Positions 22,872 through 31,309 of a stretch of 38,394 nucleotides of DNA are shown here, piece by piece. The notes beneath the pieces are model-generated. The model made no database searches, was not told the origin of the DNA, and saw nothing but the letters and a program-made list of their open reading frames with translations. Source of the DNA: Bacteroidales bacterium (GTDB lineage Bacteria; Bacteroidota; Bacteroidia; Bacteroidales; DTU049); assembly GCA_016937255.1 (NCBI GenBank), contig JAFGWG010000199.1:1-38394 (forward strand), in the 5' to 3' direction. How positions within the stretch are numbered: the first letter of the stretch is position 1; every line of letters begins with the position of its first letter. The translations under genes and the position numbers were made by a program.

Positions 22872-24809
22872 TTACAATTCGTTGGCCAAAACATTGATCA
22901 TATTCTCAACCTCATCATCACTAAATGTAATAAGCTGAATAGCATTAGTCGGGCACACAGGCAGACACATTCCACAGCCTTTACAAACAGTATGGTTGAT
23001 AAGAGCTACATCTTTTGATCCAGACTTCACTTTAGAAATCGCATCAAACGGACAGGCAGTTGTACATGCATCGCAATATTGACAAAGATTTTCATCAATC
23101 TTTGCAACAATAGGCTCAACAGACAACTTATCGCTACTTACAAACGAATAAGATTTAATGGATGCCGATAATGCAGAATTAATTGATTCAACTATATTTT
23201 TCGGTCCTTGACAAGCACCGGCAATAGTTACACCATCGATTACCGTTTCCACTGGTCTGAGTTTCATATGAATCTCATTGTAAAACTTATCGCGTCCCTT
23301 AGGAATTTTAAGGATATCACCAATAGTATTATGAGCACGAGGCACCATTCCTGTAACCAACACAACCAAATCGGCTTCAACTTCCAACTCTTTTCTATTG
23401 GTTAGAATATCGTTGATTTTTACGATAGTTTTACCATTCTTATTTTCAACTTTTGTTGGGTCATCGCCATAAGACTGAAAGAAAACATGACCTTGCTTAG
23501 ATGCCTCATGATAGAAAACCTCCTGCTTACCATAGGTTCGCATACCGCGAGTAAAATGGAAATGATTCAGGTTTTTAAACTTATCATTTGATCGAAGAGC
23601 AGTATTGATGGTTGCAGTACAGCAATAACGAGAGCAATACTTATTTTCACCTTCCACCTGACGACTTCCTACACAATAGATATAAGCAACATTTTCAATC
23701 TTCTTACCATTCCATTTCAGTTCACCATTGCTAATAGCAAGCAAACGTTTGTATTGAGAAAGGGTAATAACATTGTCAATAGCTTGATAACCAAATTCAC
23801 CTTCGCCTGGGGTATAAGAATCAAAACCAGTGGCAACGAGCACTGAACCTACTTTCACCTCAACAGTTTCTTCTTTCTGACTTAGGTCAATTTTATCACA
23901 GACCTTTTCACATTCACCGCATCGGGTACAATCGTCCATATTGATAACAGCAGCCTGAGGGTATTCGCTTGGAAAGTTATGATAAATAGCTTTGCGCTTG
24001 GTAATTCCGAAATTAAATTCATCAGGAACTTCAACTGGGCAAACTTCTATTGCTTTTTTAATATTTTCTTTATCATCACAAACATCCGCAACATAGCGAG
24101 GTTTCAGTTTTAGCTGAACATTGAAATTACCTTTACTGCCACCACTACTAACCATCTCTGCACCAGTATAAAGGGTAATATTTTTATTGGCTATAACATC
24201 GGTATAAAGACGAGTAACCAATTCTTTACCTGTTTCTTCAGTTCCACAAAGCACATCCCAATGAGCGATGCGACCACCAATAAAATGTTCGCGTTCTGCA
24301 AGATATACTTGGGTACCCATTTTTGCAAGCGAGATTGCGGCTTTCATTCCAGCAATACCTGCACCTAGAACGAGAACAGCCTGTTGAGTATCAATTTCAA
24401 TGGGCTCAATTGCTTGAGAAAGGCGAACTTTTGCTACAGAAGAACGAACAATTTGAATTGCTTTTTCGGTAGCGCCAATTTTATTATCGGAATGAGGCCA
24501 TGAAACTTGCTCACGAATATTAGCATGAACATAATTATACTTATTCAAGCCGGCACGCTCGGTAACCGCCTGAAAAGTAATCTGATGCAATTTTGGCGAA
24601 CATGATGCTACAACAACTGCATCGAGCTCATTTGCCTTTATATCGGCAACCATTTCCTTTTGATTTGAATCGGCACAGGCAAAGATGGTAGTTTTTGAAA
24701 CGTATACACCATCTTCTTTGGCAAGGACATCTTTCACCTTGTCCACATCAACGTAGTCGGAAATATTTCCGCCACAATGGCAAATATAAACACCTATTTT
24801 CTGCTTCAT
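22872..24809 (-). CDS. HdrA/QmoB-like FAD and iron-sulfur protein
   Basis: A 645-residue HdrA-family protein. The N-terminus has YICHCGGNI (8-16) and ACADSNQ and CSPKLH cysteines. The FAD site is VLGAGIAGMKAA. A 4Fe-4S motif is DDCTRCGECEKVC, and there is a YCSRYCCTATIN cysteine cluster. Two ferredoxin motifs close the protein: CQYCDACTTACP and CKGCGMCLPVCP. This is the full HdrA layout. QmoB of sulfate reducers is an HdrA fused to an MvhD domain; here that domain is the separate gene 26113-26517. The start overlaps the end of the preceding hdrA gene by 4 bp, implying coupled translation. Expected role: flavin-based electron transfer in the cytoplasm, bound to QmoC. Confidence 0.9.
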   Translation of the reverse strand: MKQKIGVYICHCGGNISDYVDVDKVKDVLAKEDGVYVSKTTIFACADSNQKEMVADIKANELDAVVVASCSPKLHQITFQAVTERAGLNKYNYVHANIREQVSWPHSDNKIGATEKAIQIVRSSVAKVRLSQAIEPIEIDTQQAVLVLGAGIAGMKAAISLAKMGTQVYLAEREHFIGGRIAHWDVLCGTEETGKELVTRLYTDVIANKNITLYTGAEMVSSGGSKGNFNVQLKLKPRYVADVCDDKENIKKAIEVCPVEVPDEFNFGITKRKAIYHNFPSEYPQAAVINMDDCTRCGECEKVCDKIDLSQKEETVEVKVGSVLVATGFDSYTPGEGEFGYQAIDNVITLSQYKRLLAISNGELKWNGKKIENVAYIYCVGSRQVEGENKYCSRYCCTATINTALRSNDKFKNLNHFHFTRGMRTYGKQEVFYHEASKQGHVFFQSYGDDPTKVENKNGKTIVKINDILTNRKELEVEADLVVLVTGMVPRAHNTIGDILKIPKGRDKFYNEIHMKLRPVETVIDGVTIAGACQGPKNIVESINSALSASIKSYSFVSSDKLSVEPIVAKIDENLCQYCDACTTACPFDAISKVKSGSKDVALINHTVCKGCGMCLPVCPTNAIQLITFSDDEVENMINVLANEL

Positions 24810-26113
24810 ATCTCTACCTTTGCTTGTTTAATATATCGAATTGCTTCCATAGAGGCTGCACCTGAAGAAAGGATGGTATCTGGAATATCCATTGGGCCAC
24901 TAGTAGTACCAGCAAGAAATACACCATCAATACTACTTAAAGAAGGCGTATAAAACAGGTCTTTCTGTTGTGCAAAAGCAAATTCATCTTGTTTCCATGT
25001 ATCGGCTTTGAACATTGTCTTTGGATCTTCATTAGCCATAGCACCTACAGACAGTACAACCAGATCGTGTTTTGATTCCACAAGTTTACCTTGGTTAATA
25101 TCTTCGTAGCGCACTTTTAGGTCACCATTTTCAAGCTCATCAATTTGGCCAATTTTCCCTTTAACAAAGTTAATACCCATACCTTTAGCCTGTTCGTAAA
25201 ATTCTTCAAATCCTTTACCAAACGAACGAATATTGATGTAATATATAGTTACATCTGCCATTGGTAAAGCACCCATTAATAGTTGAGCCTGTTTAATTGA
25301 ATACATACAGCAAATCTGCGAACAGATTGGATTTCCGACTGTCATATCACGAGATCCTGTACATAGCACATAAGCAATATTATCGGGCATTTTTCCATCA
25401 CCAGGTCGCAAAACGTGATTATACGGACGTGTTGGCGCAAGATGACGCTCCATCTCCATGGATGTAATAACATTTTTAGCTGATCCGTAACTATAGCGAG
25501 GGATTTTCAAAGGATCGAAAAGATTAAAACCTGTAGCAATTACAACAGACTTCACTACAATTTCGTATTCCTTATCTTCCTGTGTAAAATCGATACACTG
25601 AGTAGGGCATGCTTTTTCGCAGGCACCACACAAAGAGCAGTTTTCAATATCGATACTTGCAACACGAGGGCTAGCTATATTAAAAGGTATATAAGCTGCT
25701 TTTCTACCGACCATACCATATTGATACTGATCAGGAACAACAACCGGACAAGCATCTTCGCAAAGCTGACAGCCGGTGCAATTTGAAACATCTACATAAC
25801 GAGCTTTTTCTTTAATCTGAGCCTTGAAATAGTGTTTATCTTGCTTGTCGATATGCAATACCTCAGTATTGGTCATTATCGTAACATTCGGATGACGGTC
25901 AACTTCCGAAATTTTCGGAGTAGTAATACATGCCGAGCAATCAAGTGTAGGAAACACTTTACTCAACATTATCATTTTACCGCCAATCGTCAAATCTTTT
26001 TCAACCAGCAATACCTTCAAACCGTTATTGGCAATATTAATTGCAGATTCTACACCTGCAATTCCTCCACCAACAACGAGGGCATCGAATGATTTTTTTT
26101 CAATGTTTGGCAT
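24806..26113 (-). CDS. HdrA/QmoA-like FAD and iron-sulfur protein
   Basis: A 435-residue short HdrA relative. It starts with an FAD-binding motif, ALVVGGGIAGVESA (11-24), without the long N-terminal extension of the neighbouring HdrA. It has DCSACITTPKI, two ferredoxin motifs (NCTGCQLCEDACP and NCSLCGACEKACP) and a GNPICSQICCMYS cluster, and ends with GVFLAGTTSGPMDIP. Size and layout match QmoA. It overlaps the FlpD-like gene upstream by one base and the larger HdrA downstream by four. It should form a soluble complex with the latter. Confidence 0.9.
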   Translation of the reverse strand: MPNIEKKSFDALVVGGGIAGVESAINIANNGLKVLLVEKDLTIGGKMIMLSKVFPTLDCSACITTPKISEVDRHPNVTIMTNTEVLHIDKQDKHYFKAQIKEKARYVDVSNCTGCQLCEDACPVVVPDQYQYGMVGRKAAYIPFNIASPRVASIDIENCSLCGACEKACPTQCIDFTQEDKEYEIVVKSVVIATGFNLFDPLKIPRYSYGSAKNVITSMEMERHLAPTRPYNHVLRPGDGKMPDNIAYVLCTGSRDMTVGNPICSQICCMYSIKQAQLLMGALPMADVTIYYINIRSFGKGFEEFYEQAKGMGINFVKGKIGQIDELENGDLKVRYEDINQGKLVESKHDLVVLSVGAMANEDPKTMFKADTWKQDEFAFAQQKDLFYTPSLSSIDGVFLAGTTSGPMDIPDTILSSGAASMEAIRYIKQAKVEI

Positions 26114-26517
26114 TATTCGGCATTTTTGTTTTTTATCAATGCTTCATCGAAACTCTTCACCTGCTTTACAAATGACTCACTGCAAACAGAGCAGATAGCA
26201 GCCATTTTCAGACGCATAGGATCAATGTTTTTCTCTTTCATTATATCGTGAGTTCTCTTCACGATATCTCCTGTTTTTTCCGTGCACGATTCACCATAAG
26301 GGCAATCGCTTCCATCGGCGGCAATAAAAACACCATCGAATCCCTGCTCAAAAGCGTGCAGAATCCATTTTGTTTTAACAGCACTAGAACATGGAAGTGG
26401 AATTGTATAGACTTTTGGCGGATAATGCAATTTCAGTAATCCTGCCATATCAATGGCAGGATCTGAAATTTTGTCGGTAGAAAACACTAATATTCGTGCA
26501 TTCAACTTCGAATTCAT
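26113..26517 (-). CDS. FlpD/MvhD-like iron-sulfur subunit
   Basis: A 134-residue protein of the MvhD/FlpD family (PF02662), which carries a 2Fe-2S cluster and passes electrons to HdrA. Its conserved cysteines are in PCSSAV, GSDCPYGESCTEKT and CSVCSESF. In QmoB this domain is fused to HdrA; here it is separate. It lies 4 bp from tusA-2 and overlaps the hdrA gene by one base, so the three are surely co-transcribed. Confidence 0.9.
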   Translation of the reverse strand: MNSKLNARILVFSTDKISDPAIDMAGLLKLHYPPKVYTIPLPCSSAVKTKWILHAFEQGFDGVFIAADGSDCPYGESCTEKTGDIVKRTHDIMKEKNIDPMRLKMAAICSVCSESFVKQVKSFDEALIKNKNAE

Positions 26518-26521
26518 AGTC

Positions 26522-26773
26522 TTAAACTTTTTTTAAGAAAATGCGGAAATACCCATTTTCCTCTAAAGTACCAAGATATTCATGGCCTTGCTTCTTGCAC
26601 CATTTTGGAATATCTACACGGGTACCTTCGTCAGCTGAAAGAACTTCCATGGTTTCGCCACTTCCGAGTCCGCCAATTGCTTTTTTAGCTTCCAATAGTG
26701 GGCCGGGACATGCAGTTCCACGAGCATCAACACTTTTATTCACGCTTAAGGTTTTCAATTCTTCAGTTTCCAT
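26522..26773 (-). CDS. tusA: TusA-family sulfur carrier protein
   Basis: An 83-residue TusA/SirA protein with the persulfide cysteine in the signature RGTACPGPLLEAKKAI (about 19-34). It is cytoplasmic and carries sulfane sulfur between partners. It is the first gene of the unit that encodes FlpD, two HdrA proteins and QmoC, an arrangement implying that it delivers or receives sulfur in connection with this complex. A promoter and an Fnr/Crp-type site lie upstream. A paralogue is at 32530. Confidence 0.92.
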   Translation of the reverse strand: METEELKTLSVNKSVDARGTACPGPLLEAKKAIGGLGSGETMEVLSADEGTRVDIPKWCKKQGHEYLGTLEENGYFRIFLKKV

Positions 26774-26824
26774 TTTTCTATTTTTTAGTTATTTAATCAA
26801 TTTCTGCGCTGCAGAATCACTTAG

Positions 26825-26832
26825 CAAAGATA
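26825..26832 (-). promoter_or_regulatory. -7 box of the tusA-flpD-hdr-qmoC unit
   Basis: TATCTTTG on the minus strand fits TAnnTTTG fully; start expected near 26818, 45 nt before the tusA ATG. No good -33 TTTG was seen, which fits an activator-dependent promoter. Confidence 0.65.
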
Positions 26833-26856
26833 AGCCATGTAATCCCGCATAGATTC

Positions 26857-26871
26857 ACTCATTTTGTGAGT
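26857..26871. promoter_or_regulatory. Possible activator site: ACTCA-N5-TGAGT palindrome
   Basis: ACTCATTTTGTGAGT is centred about 46 bp upstream of the expected start, close to the usual position of a class II Fnr/Crp activator. It differs from the TGTGA-N6-TCACA sites, so the binding protein is unknown. Confidence 0.4.
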
Positions 26872-26908
26872 TTGAAAATTGTTTTCTGTGATAGTGGGAA
26901 AAGAAATA

Positions 26909-26924
26909 TGTGACATAAATCACA
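26909..26924. promoter_or_regulatory. Crp/Fnr-type operator TGTGA-N6-TCACA
   Basis: TGTGACATAAATCACA is a perfect palindrome with half-sites TGTGA and TCACA. It is nearly identical to the site at 34235-34250 in front of the second Crp/Fnr gene. It is about 98 bp upstream of the expected start of the tusA-qmoC unit. Confidence 0.7.
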
Positions 26925-26935
26925 ATTTCGAGATT

Positions 26936-27349
26936 TTAGATGGATATATGGATATCTGCTTCTTTCGCAGCATCGAGATACTGTCCAATTCCACATATTC
27001 CATCAACGATATCGATAAAATCTTCCATTTTCTCACCACCCCACAGTTTACCTGCCAGGCTACAGATATAAAATTTCACATCGGTAAATTCTTTAGCCTG
27101 CTCAAAAAACTCGAGCCAAGATGGAGTGTTAAGTTCTTTCAATTTGCTCAACATTTCCTCTTTCTGCTCTGGATATTCAACGAAAGAGTCTGTTAAACCC
27201 TCGTTGCCCTTCACAAAAGCACGAGCAGCTGTAAGCAACACATATACTTCAATTTCATAATCATCGGCAGCGGCACCAACCATCATAACGCCGGCTCCTG
27301 TAAGTTTATCAATACTTCCCGATGACAATCCAATAGTCATTTTTGCCAT
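26936..27349 (-). CDS. DsrE-like sulfur-transfer family protein
   Basis: I start the gene at MAKMTIGLSSGSIDK (27349), giving about 137 residues; the longer frame adds 12 residues reaching back toward the rhodanese gene. It belongs to the DsrE/DsrF-like superfamily (GVMMVGAAADDYEIEVYVLLTAAR). The likely reactive cysteine is in FYICSLAGKLWGGEK. It is cytoplasmic and expected to exchange sulfur with TusA. It is the last gene of the transport and rhodanese unit, 23 bp after the rhodanese. A close paralogue is at 33699-34130. Confidence 0.85.
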   Translation of the reverse strand: MAKMTIGLSSGSIDKLTGAGVMMVGAAADDYEIEVYVLLTAARAFVKGNEGLTDSFVEYPEQKEEMLSKLKELNTPSWLEFFEQAKEFTDVKFYICSLAGKLWGGEKMEDFIDIVDGICGIGQYLDAAKEADIHISI

Positions 27350-27372
27350 AACAATCTTTTTATTAGTGATTA

Positions 27373-27882
27373 TCATCCACCACAACCACCACCACCGTGG
27401 GATGCAGCGGGTTTATTTTCTTCTGAACCTGAGGGCTCAAGTTGCACGTCTTCAGGATATTTTTCCTGCCACACGTCATAACCCGAATCAATCATAACGG
27501 CTTTCGAGTACTTTAGCTTTGCCATATCATAAACAGCAAGTGCTGAGCGATTGGTATTATTGCAATACACATAAACGGTTTCGCCGCGAGATACTTTATC
27601 TCCGATACTGAACTCCAGTACACCTCTGGGGACATTAATGGCCCCGGGGATGCATGAAATTGCGAATTCTTCAGGTTCACGAACATCAACGATGGTCAAG
27701 TGCTCTGCTTCTGCAAATTCAGTATGAAACTCATCGATACTGATACTAGTAATGTTTTCTTTAGCAAAGCTCACCATCTCGTCGACTGAGCTGTATTGCT
27801 TATCATCGGCCGCATTATTGCATGCAGTGAATGCATACATCAAAGCAATTGCAAAAACAGTAAAAAGAATTCTGTTTTTCAT
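27373..27882 (-). CDS. Single-domain rhodanese lipoprotein with Gly-Cys tail
   Basis: A 169-residue lipoprotein (YAFTAC lipobox). One rhodanese domain is present: VDVREPEEFAISCIPGAINVP, then the active-site loop YCNNTNRSA with the catalytic Cys. The protein ends HGGGGCGG, an exposed cysteine in a glycine tail also found on the rhodanese at 30812. Rhodaneses carry sulfane sulfur as a Cys persulfide. This one should work outside the cytoplasm. Spacing to neighbours is 12-23 bp, so it is in the operon. Confidence 0.9.
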   Translation of the reverse strand: MKNRILFTVFAIALMYAFTACNNAADDKQYSSVDEMVSFAKENITSISIDEFHTEFAEAEHLTIVDVREPEEFAISCIPGAINVPRGVLEFSIGDKVSRGETVYVYCNNTNRSALAVYDMAKLKYSKAVMIDSGYDVWQEKYPEDVQLEPSGSEENKPAASHGGGGCGG

Positions 27883-27894
27883 AATTAACGCCTT

Positions 27895-28680
27895 TTAATT
27901 CCAGGCAGAATAACCGCCATCAAAAACTTTAACATTAGGATAGCTCAGCAATTCATGGAGTATAAACCATGCATAGCTAGCTGAAGAGCTGGTTTTACAA
28001 TACACAATAACCTCTTTATTACTAGTTACACCTTTATTATTAAAAAGGGATGTTAGCTCACCTGAACTTTTCAGTTTGGTTTCAGGGTTATTGAAATACG
28101 CGTAAGGGATATTTACAGCGCCATCGATATGACCAGCATTATAATCAGCTGCTTCACGGGTATCAAGAATTACAGTTGTGGCACTACCCAGTTTTGATGT
28201 TACATAAGCTTTGTCGCATACCATTGCGCTGTTTGAACCAGCAGAGAATGAACCACCACTTTTAGTAGTAGCTTTATTGGTTACAGGATAGCGAGAAGAA
28301 ACCCATCCAGCCATATTTCCATGTAGGCATTTTACATTTGTTGCACCCAGATACTTCAGAATGAAGTACATACGTCCGGCACGAACTCCAGTTTTGCAAT
28401 AAATTACAATTGCACTGTTTTTTGAAACGCCGTTTGATGCAAAAACTGAAGCCATTGCAGAAGCACTTTGCATAGCATTATTTGAGCAAAGAGTTTCCAC
28501 ATCAATATTAATGGCTCCTTTAACGTGAGATTTATTGTAATCGGCAGCACCACGTGCATCGATACAAATAACAGAATTATTGTCTATCTCAGGTTTCAGA
28601 CTTTTTGCTGAAGTCATCTGAGCACTGGCATAACTCAAAAAGGCTATGAATAATACCAGTATTGAAATCGTTTTTTTCAT
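27895..28680 (-). CDS. Exported tandem rhodanese
   Basis: A 261-residue protein with a signal peptide (FLSYASAQ). It has two rhodanese domains, each with an active cysteine: IYCKTGVRAG in the first and VYCKTSSSAS in the second. The CRKGxR-like loop of the first suggests thiosulfate or related donors, but substrate is not proved. It is in the operon (12 bp to the next, 18 bp from the porin). Confidence 0.9.
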   Translation of the reverse strand: MKKTISILVLFIAFLSYASAQMTSAKSLKPEIDNNSVICIDARGAADYNKSHVKGAINIDVETLCSNNAMQSASAMASVFASNGVSKNSAIVIYCKTGVRAGRMYFILKYLGATNVKCLHGNMAGWVSSRYPVTNKATTKSGGSFSAGSNSAMVCDKAYVTSKLGSATTVILDTREAADYNAGHIDGAVNIPYAYFNNPETKLKSSGELTSLFNNKGVTSNKEVIVYCKTSSSASYAWFILHELLSYPNVKVFDGGYSAWN

Positions 28681-28698
28681 GATTTTTTTATTTTTCGG

Positions 28699-29781
28699 TT
28701 AGAATTTTGCCTGCAGCTGAATGATAAGCATATCGTTTGTTACAGCTGTTGGCTCGTTTACATATACATAGTTTATTTGCAAACGTGAGTAATCGTTTAT
28801 GAAATAATTAATTCCAAATGTTAAACGATCACTCCATGCGTTTGATGTATCTGAATCTGCTGTGTATGAGTCGAATTTAATTACAGGCTCAATATTCCAC
28901 GACGTTTTATATGAAATCATAGCGTAATAACCACTTTTGTGATAATCGCCAGCAATTTTTGTATCATACGCTACAATTCCACCGCATCCTCCATAAACAG
29001 GCACCATAGATGGACTGTATAAGCGATCAGTACCCATCATATATTCACCTTGAAACATGAAGTTTTTATAATCGACCTTCACTTCACCAGCATAACGATA
29101 AAGATCATTTTTAACAGAATCTGGATTAGTAGGATTTACTTTTCCCGTTCTGAAACTACCACCAACTTGAAGAAATTCAAGAGGTTTTACCGTTAAACGA
29201 CCTACTAAGTGCTTATTTCCATTGTCATCATAAACACCTAATCCTGTTCCATTCATAAATCCTAAGCTATAGCGAAGCAGAGTGGTATCGTTACCACCGC
29301 TTACCATAACACCAAGATCACGCATAGGACCAGCAAGCTGAGTTACAACGTCGGAACGATTAACGGTATATAATTCTGAACAACCAGTATTCTGTTCCAA
29401 ACTAAATGGAGACTTAAACTGCCCCAAAGAGATTTTCGCATACTTACCGAAGCGCGTATAAGAAACATATGCATCGAGTAAATGCGGTGTAGCTGCCTGG
29501 TTTTTGAAAGGACTAATTTCAGTAAAGAAATAATAGTCTATATCATAAATGATAGATCCCAAAACGCCAAGACGAGCGCGGTTAAACATAAAAGAGTTTT
29601 CATCTAAGCTATTGCCAGCAGCATCATCACCATTAAAATTGTACATGAACTGAGGCTGGATAAACCCTTTTACTTTAGCGCCATCGCCCGAGTCGCCGCC
29701 CATACAACCCTGTGAAAAAACAGCAGTTGAAGAGAACAGCAACACGGCGAAAAGAATGCTTAAATTACGAAAAGTTTTCAT
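28699..29781 (-). CDS. Outer-membrane porin of the OprO/OprP-like family
   Basis: A 360-residue beta-barrel protein with a signal peptide (STAVFSQ) and family features VKGFIQPQFMYNF, FNRARLGVLGSI, LGQFKSPFSLEQ and a C-terminal ending in LQAKF. OprO/P proteins are anion channels (phosphate or related oxyanions). The setting among rhodaneses and a sulfur transporter suggests uptake of a sulfur anion such as thiosulfate, which is inference. Spacing to neighbours is 12-18 bp. Confidence 0.85.
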   Translation of the reverse strand: MKTFRNLSILFAVLLFSSTAVFSQGCMGGDSGDGAKVKGFIQPQFMYNFNGDDAAGNSLDENSFMFNRARLGVLGSIIYDIDYYFFTEISPFKNQAATPHLLDAYVSYTRFGKYAKISLGQFKSPFSLEQNTGCSELYTVNRSDVVTQLAGPMRDLGVMVSGGNDTTLLRYSLGFMNGTGLGVYDDNGNKHLVGRLTVKPLEFLQVGGSFRTGKVNPTNPDSVKNDLYRYAGEVKVDYKNFMFQGEYMMGTDRLYSPSMVPVYGGCGGIVAYDTKIAGDYHKSGYYAMISYKTSWNIEPVIKFDSYTADSDTSNAWSDRLTFGINYFINDYSRLQINYVYVNEPTAVTNDMLIIQLQAKF

Positions 29782-29794
29782 GGCTATCTAAATA

Positions 29795-30769
29795 TTAGTT
29801 GGTTACGTAAGGATATGAGCCTGAAGCAGTCCACTTATGACCTGTCATATTGCTATAAATCATACCATTAGCACCAAACTTCAAACTCTTTGCGGTATAG
29901 CCAAGAATAGTTAGATATGCAGTAATTGCAGATGAAGTTTGTCCGGTATAGCAATAAGTAACAACAGTACCAGCTGAATTCAAATTAAGGAATCCATTGT
30001 CTGTCAAATTCAGAGTTTCTTTAATTCTGTATGCACCAACAATATGACCCATTGCGTTTACATCAGATTCAACCCAATAATTATTGATAAAATAATTGGT
30101 AGGAGTAGTTAAAACATCAGTATTGGTAACACCCTGAAAACCAAGAGTAAGAATGTAATTTACACGCTCTTGAAGGATTCCAGCACCAGTTGTAGCAGTA
30201 CAAGTAAGTGAAGGAGCAGCAAATGTTACAGGAGTTTGAATAGTGTTGGTTGTTGACCAATTTGAATTACCAATTCCAACATCACCAATATTAGTAGTCC
30301 AACTATCAAAATCTGAGTTCCATGCGCTCATACCGAAAAGAAGAATTTTACAATCTGAGTAACCACTTAAACGAAGAGCAACATGCGCCCATGCAGCTGT
30401 TTGTCCTGTATAACATGCAATAACAATAGGAGTTCCATTTGCACTATCGGCAACAGTAAGAATATTTCCTAATGTTGAATTGTGTGCTCCATCAATATGA
30501 CCTAGACCAAAGTCAGTTGAGTTTCTAAGGTCAATTATAAAATAGTTTGCAATTCCAATTGAATCCAAATCATGAGCAGAAATGGTCCAACCTGTTAAAA
30601 CTGAAGTGAGATCCATGCTATTTGCAGCAAGATAAGTTGTTAACTCGCTATGATAGTCAGTTACAACCGGATCAACAATGTCGTCATCATCTTTTCGACA
30701 TGAAGAAATTACCACTGATAAAGCTAATGCAACCAGCATTAAAATGTTTAAAAACTTTTTGTTTTTCAT
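29795..30769 (-). CDS. Tandem rhodanese-like lipoprotein
   Basis: A 324-residue lipoprotein (VVISSC) with an acidic linker (RKDDDDIVDP). Two rhodanese-like domains follow: FIIDLRNSTDFGLGHIDGAHN with loop ACYTGQTAAW, and VESDVNAMGHIVGAYRI with loop YCYTGQTSSA. Both active loops read CYTGQT, a variant loop, so each has a cysteine. It is exported. It starts 41 bp after the preceding rhodanese gene ends. Confidence 0.88.
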   Translation of the reverse strand: MKNKKFLNILMLVALALSVVISSCRKDDDDIVDPVVTDYHSELTTYLAANSMDLTSVLTGWTISAHDLDSIGIANYFIIDLRNSTDFGLGHIDGAHNSTLGNILTVADSANGTPIVIACYTGQTAAWAHVALRLSGYSDCKILLFGMSAWNSDFDSWTTNIGDVGIGNSNWSTTNTIQTPVTFAAPSLTCTATTGAGILQERVNYILTLGFQGVTNTDVLTTPTNYFINNYWVESDVNAMGHIVGAYRIKETLNLTDNGFLNLNSAGTVVTYCYTGQTSSAITAYLTILGYTAKSLKFGANGMIYSNMTGHKWTASGSYPYVTN

Positions 30770-30811
30770 CTTGTTTGTGTTTTATTTGTGTTTGTTTTTA
30801 GTTTCAATTTA

Positions 30812-31297
30812 TCAGCCACCGCAACCACCAGATGAATGGGGTGTAGCTGAAGATTCGTCAAATTCGGGATCAAATGCCATAAATCCTCCTTCGAGGTTCA
30901 CAACATTATTGAAACCCAGTTGATTTAGGGTTTTGGCAGCAAGAATTCCCCTATTACCACTTTTGCAGTATATAATAATTAAGGTAGACTTTTCGGGTGG
31001 ATAGAGATATTGCTCAGACCAAAAATCCGCATCATTGATTTTAAATTCCAGCTGTCCTCTGGGAATATTAACAGATCCCGGAATATTTCCAAGCAGGTAT
31101 TCATTAGACTGACGAACATCGATTAGCACGTACTCATTTTCTGAATCGAGGATGGTTTGCAATTTTGCCACGCCAATTTGCTCTACCTTGTCAACGTTAT
31201 CATTCGCCAATTCAGAGCCATCTTCATAAATTCCTACACAAGAACTTATGCTTAAAGCCAGAAAGGCAATCATTAGAAACCTAAGTATATTTTTCAT
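30812..31297 (-). CDS. Single-domain rhodanese lipoprotein with Gly-Cys tail
   Basis: A 161-residue lipoprotein (LSISSC). One rhodanese domain: VLIDVRQSNEYLLGNIPGSVNIP, active loop IYCKSGNRGI with catalytic Cys. It ends HSSGGCGG, the same tail as the rhodanese at 27373. It lies 12 bp downstream of the YeeE/YedE transporter gene. It may hand sulfur to that transporter. Confidence 0.9.
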   Translation of the reverse strand: MKNILRFLMIAFLALSISSCVGIYEDGSELANDNVDKVEQIGVAKLQTILDSENEYVLIDVRQSNEYLLGNIPGSVNIPRGQLEFKINDADFWSEQYLYPPEKSTLIIIYCKSGNRGILAAKTLNQLGFNNVVNLEGGFMAFDPEFDESSATPHSSGGCGG

Positions 31298-31309
31298 AGC
31301 TGTTTTGTT

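Noticed and set aside
21517-26517. Naming the Hdr genes qmoABC outright
   Set aside because: The layout is Qmo-like, but the MvhD domain is separate and the Apr partner is missing, so only a family description is given.
27350-27385. Upstream extension of the dsrE gene
   Set aside because: The extra MWWMIITNKKIV overlaps the rhodanese gene end and is absent from the paralogue.
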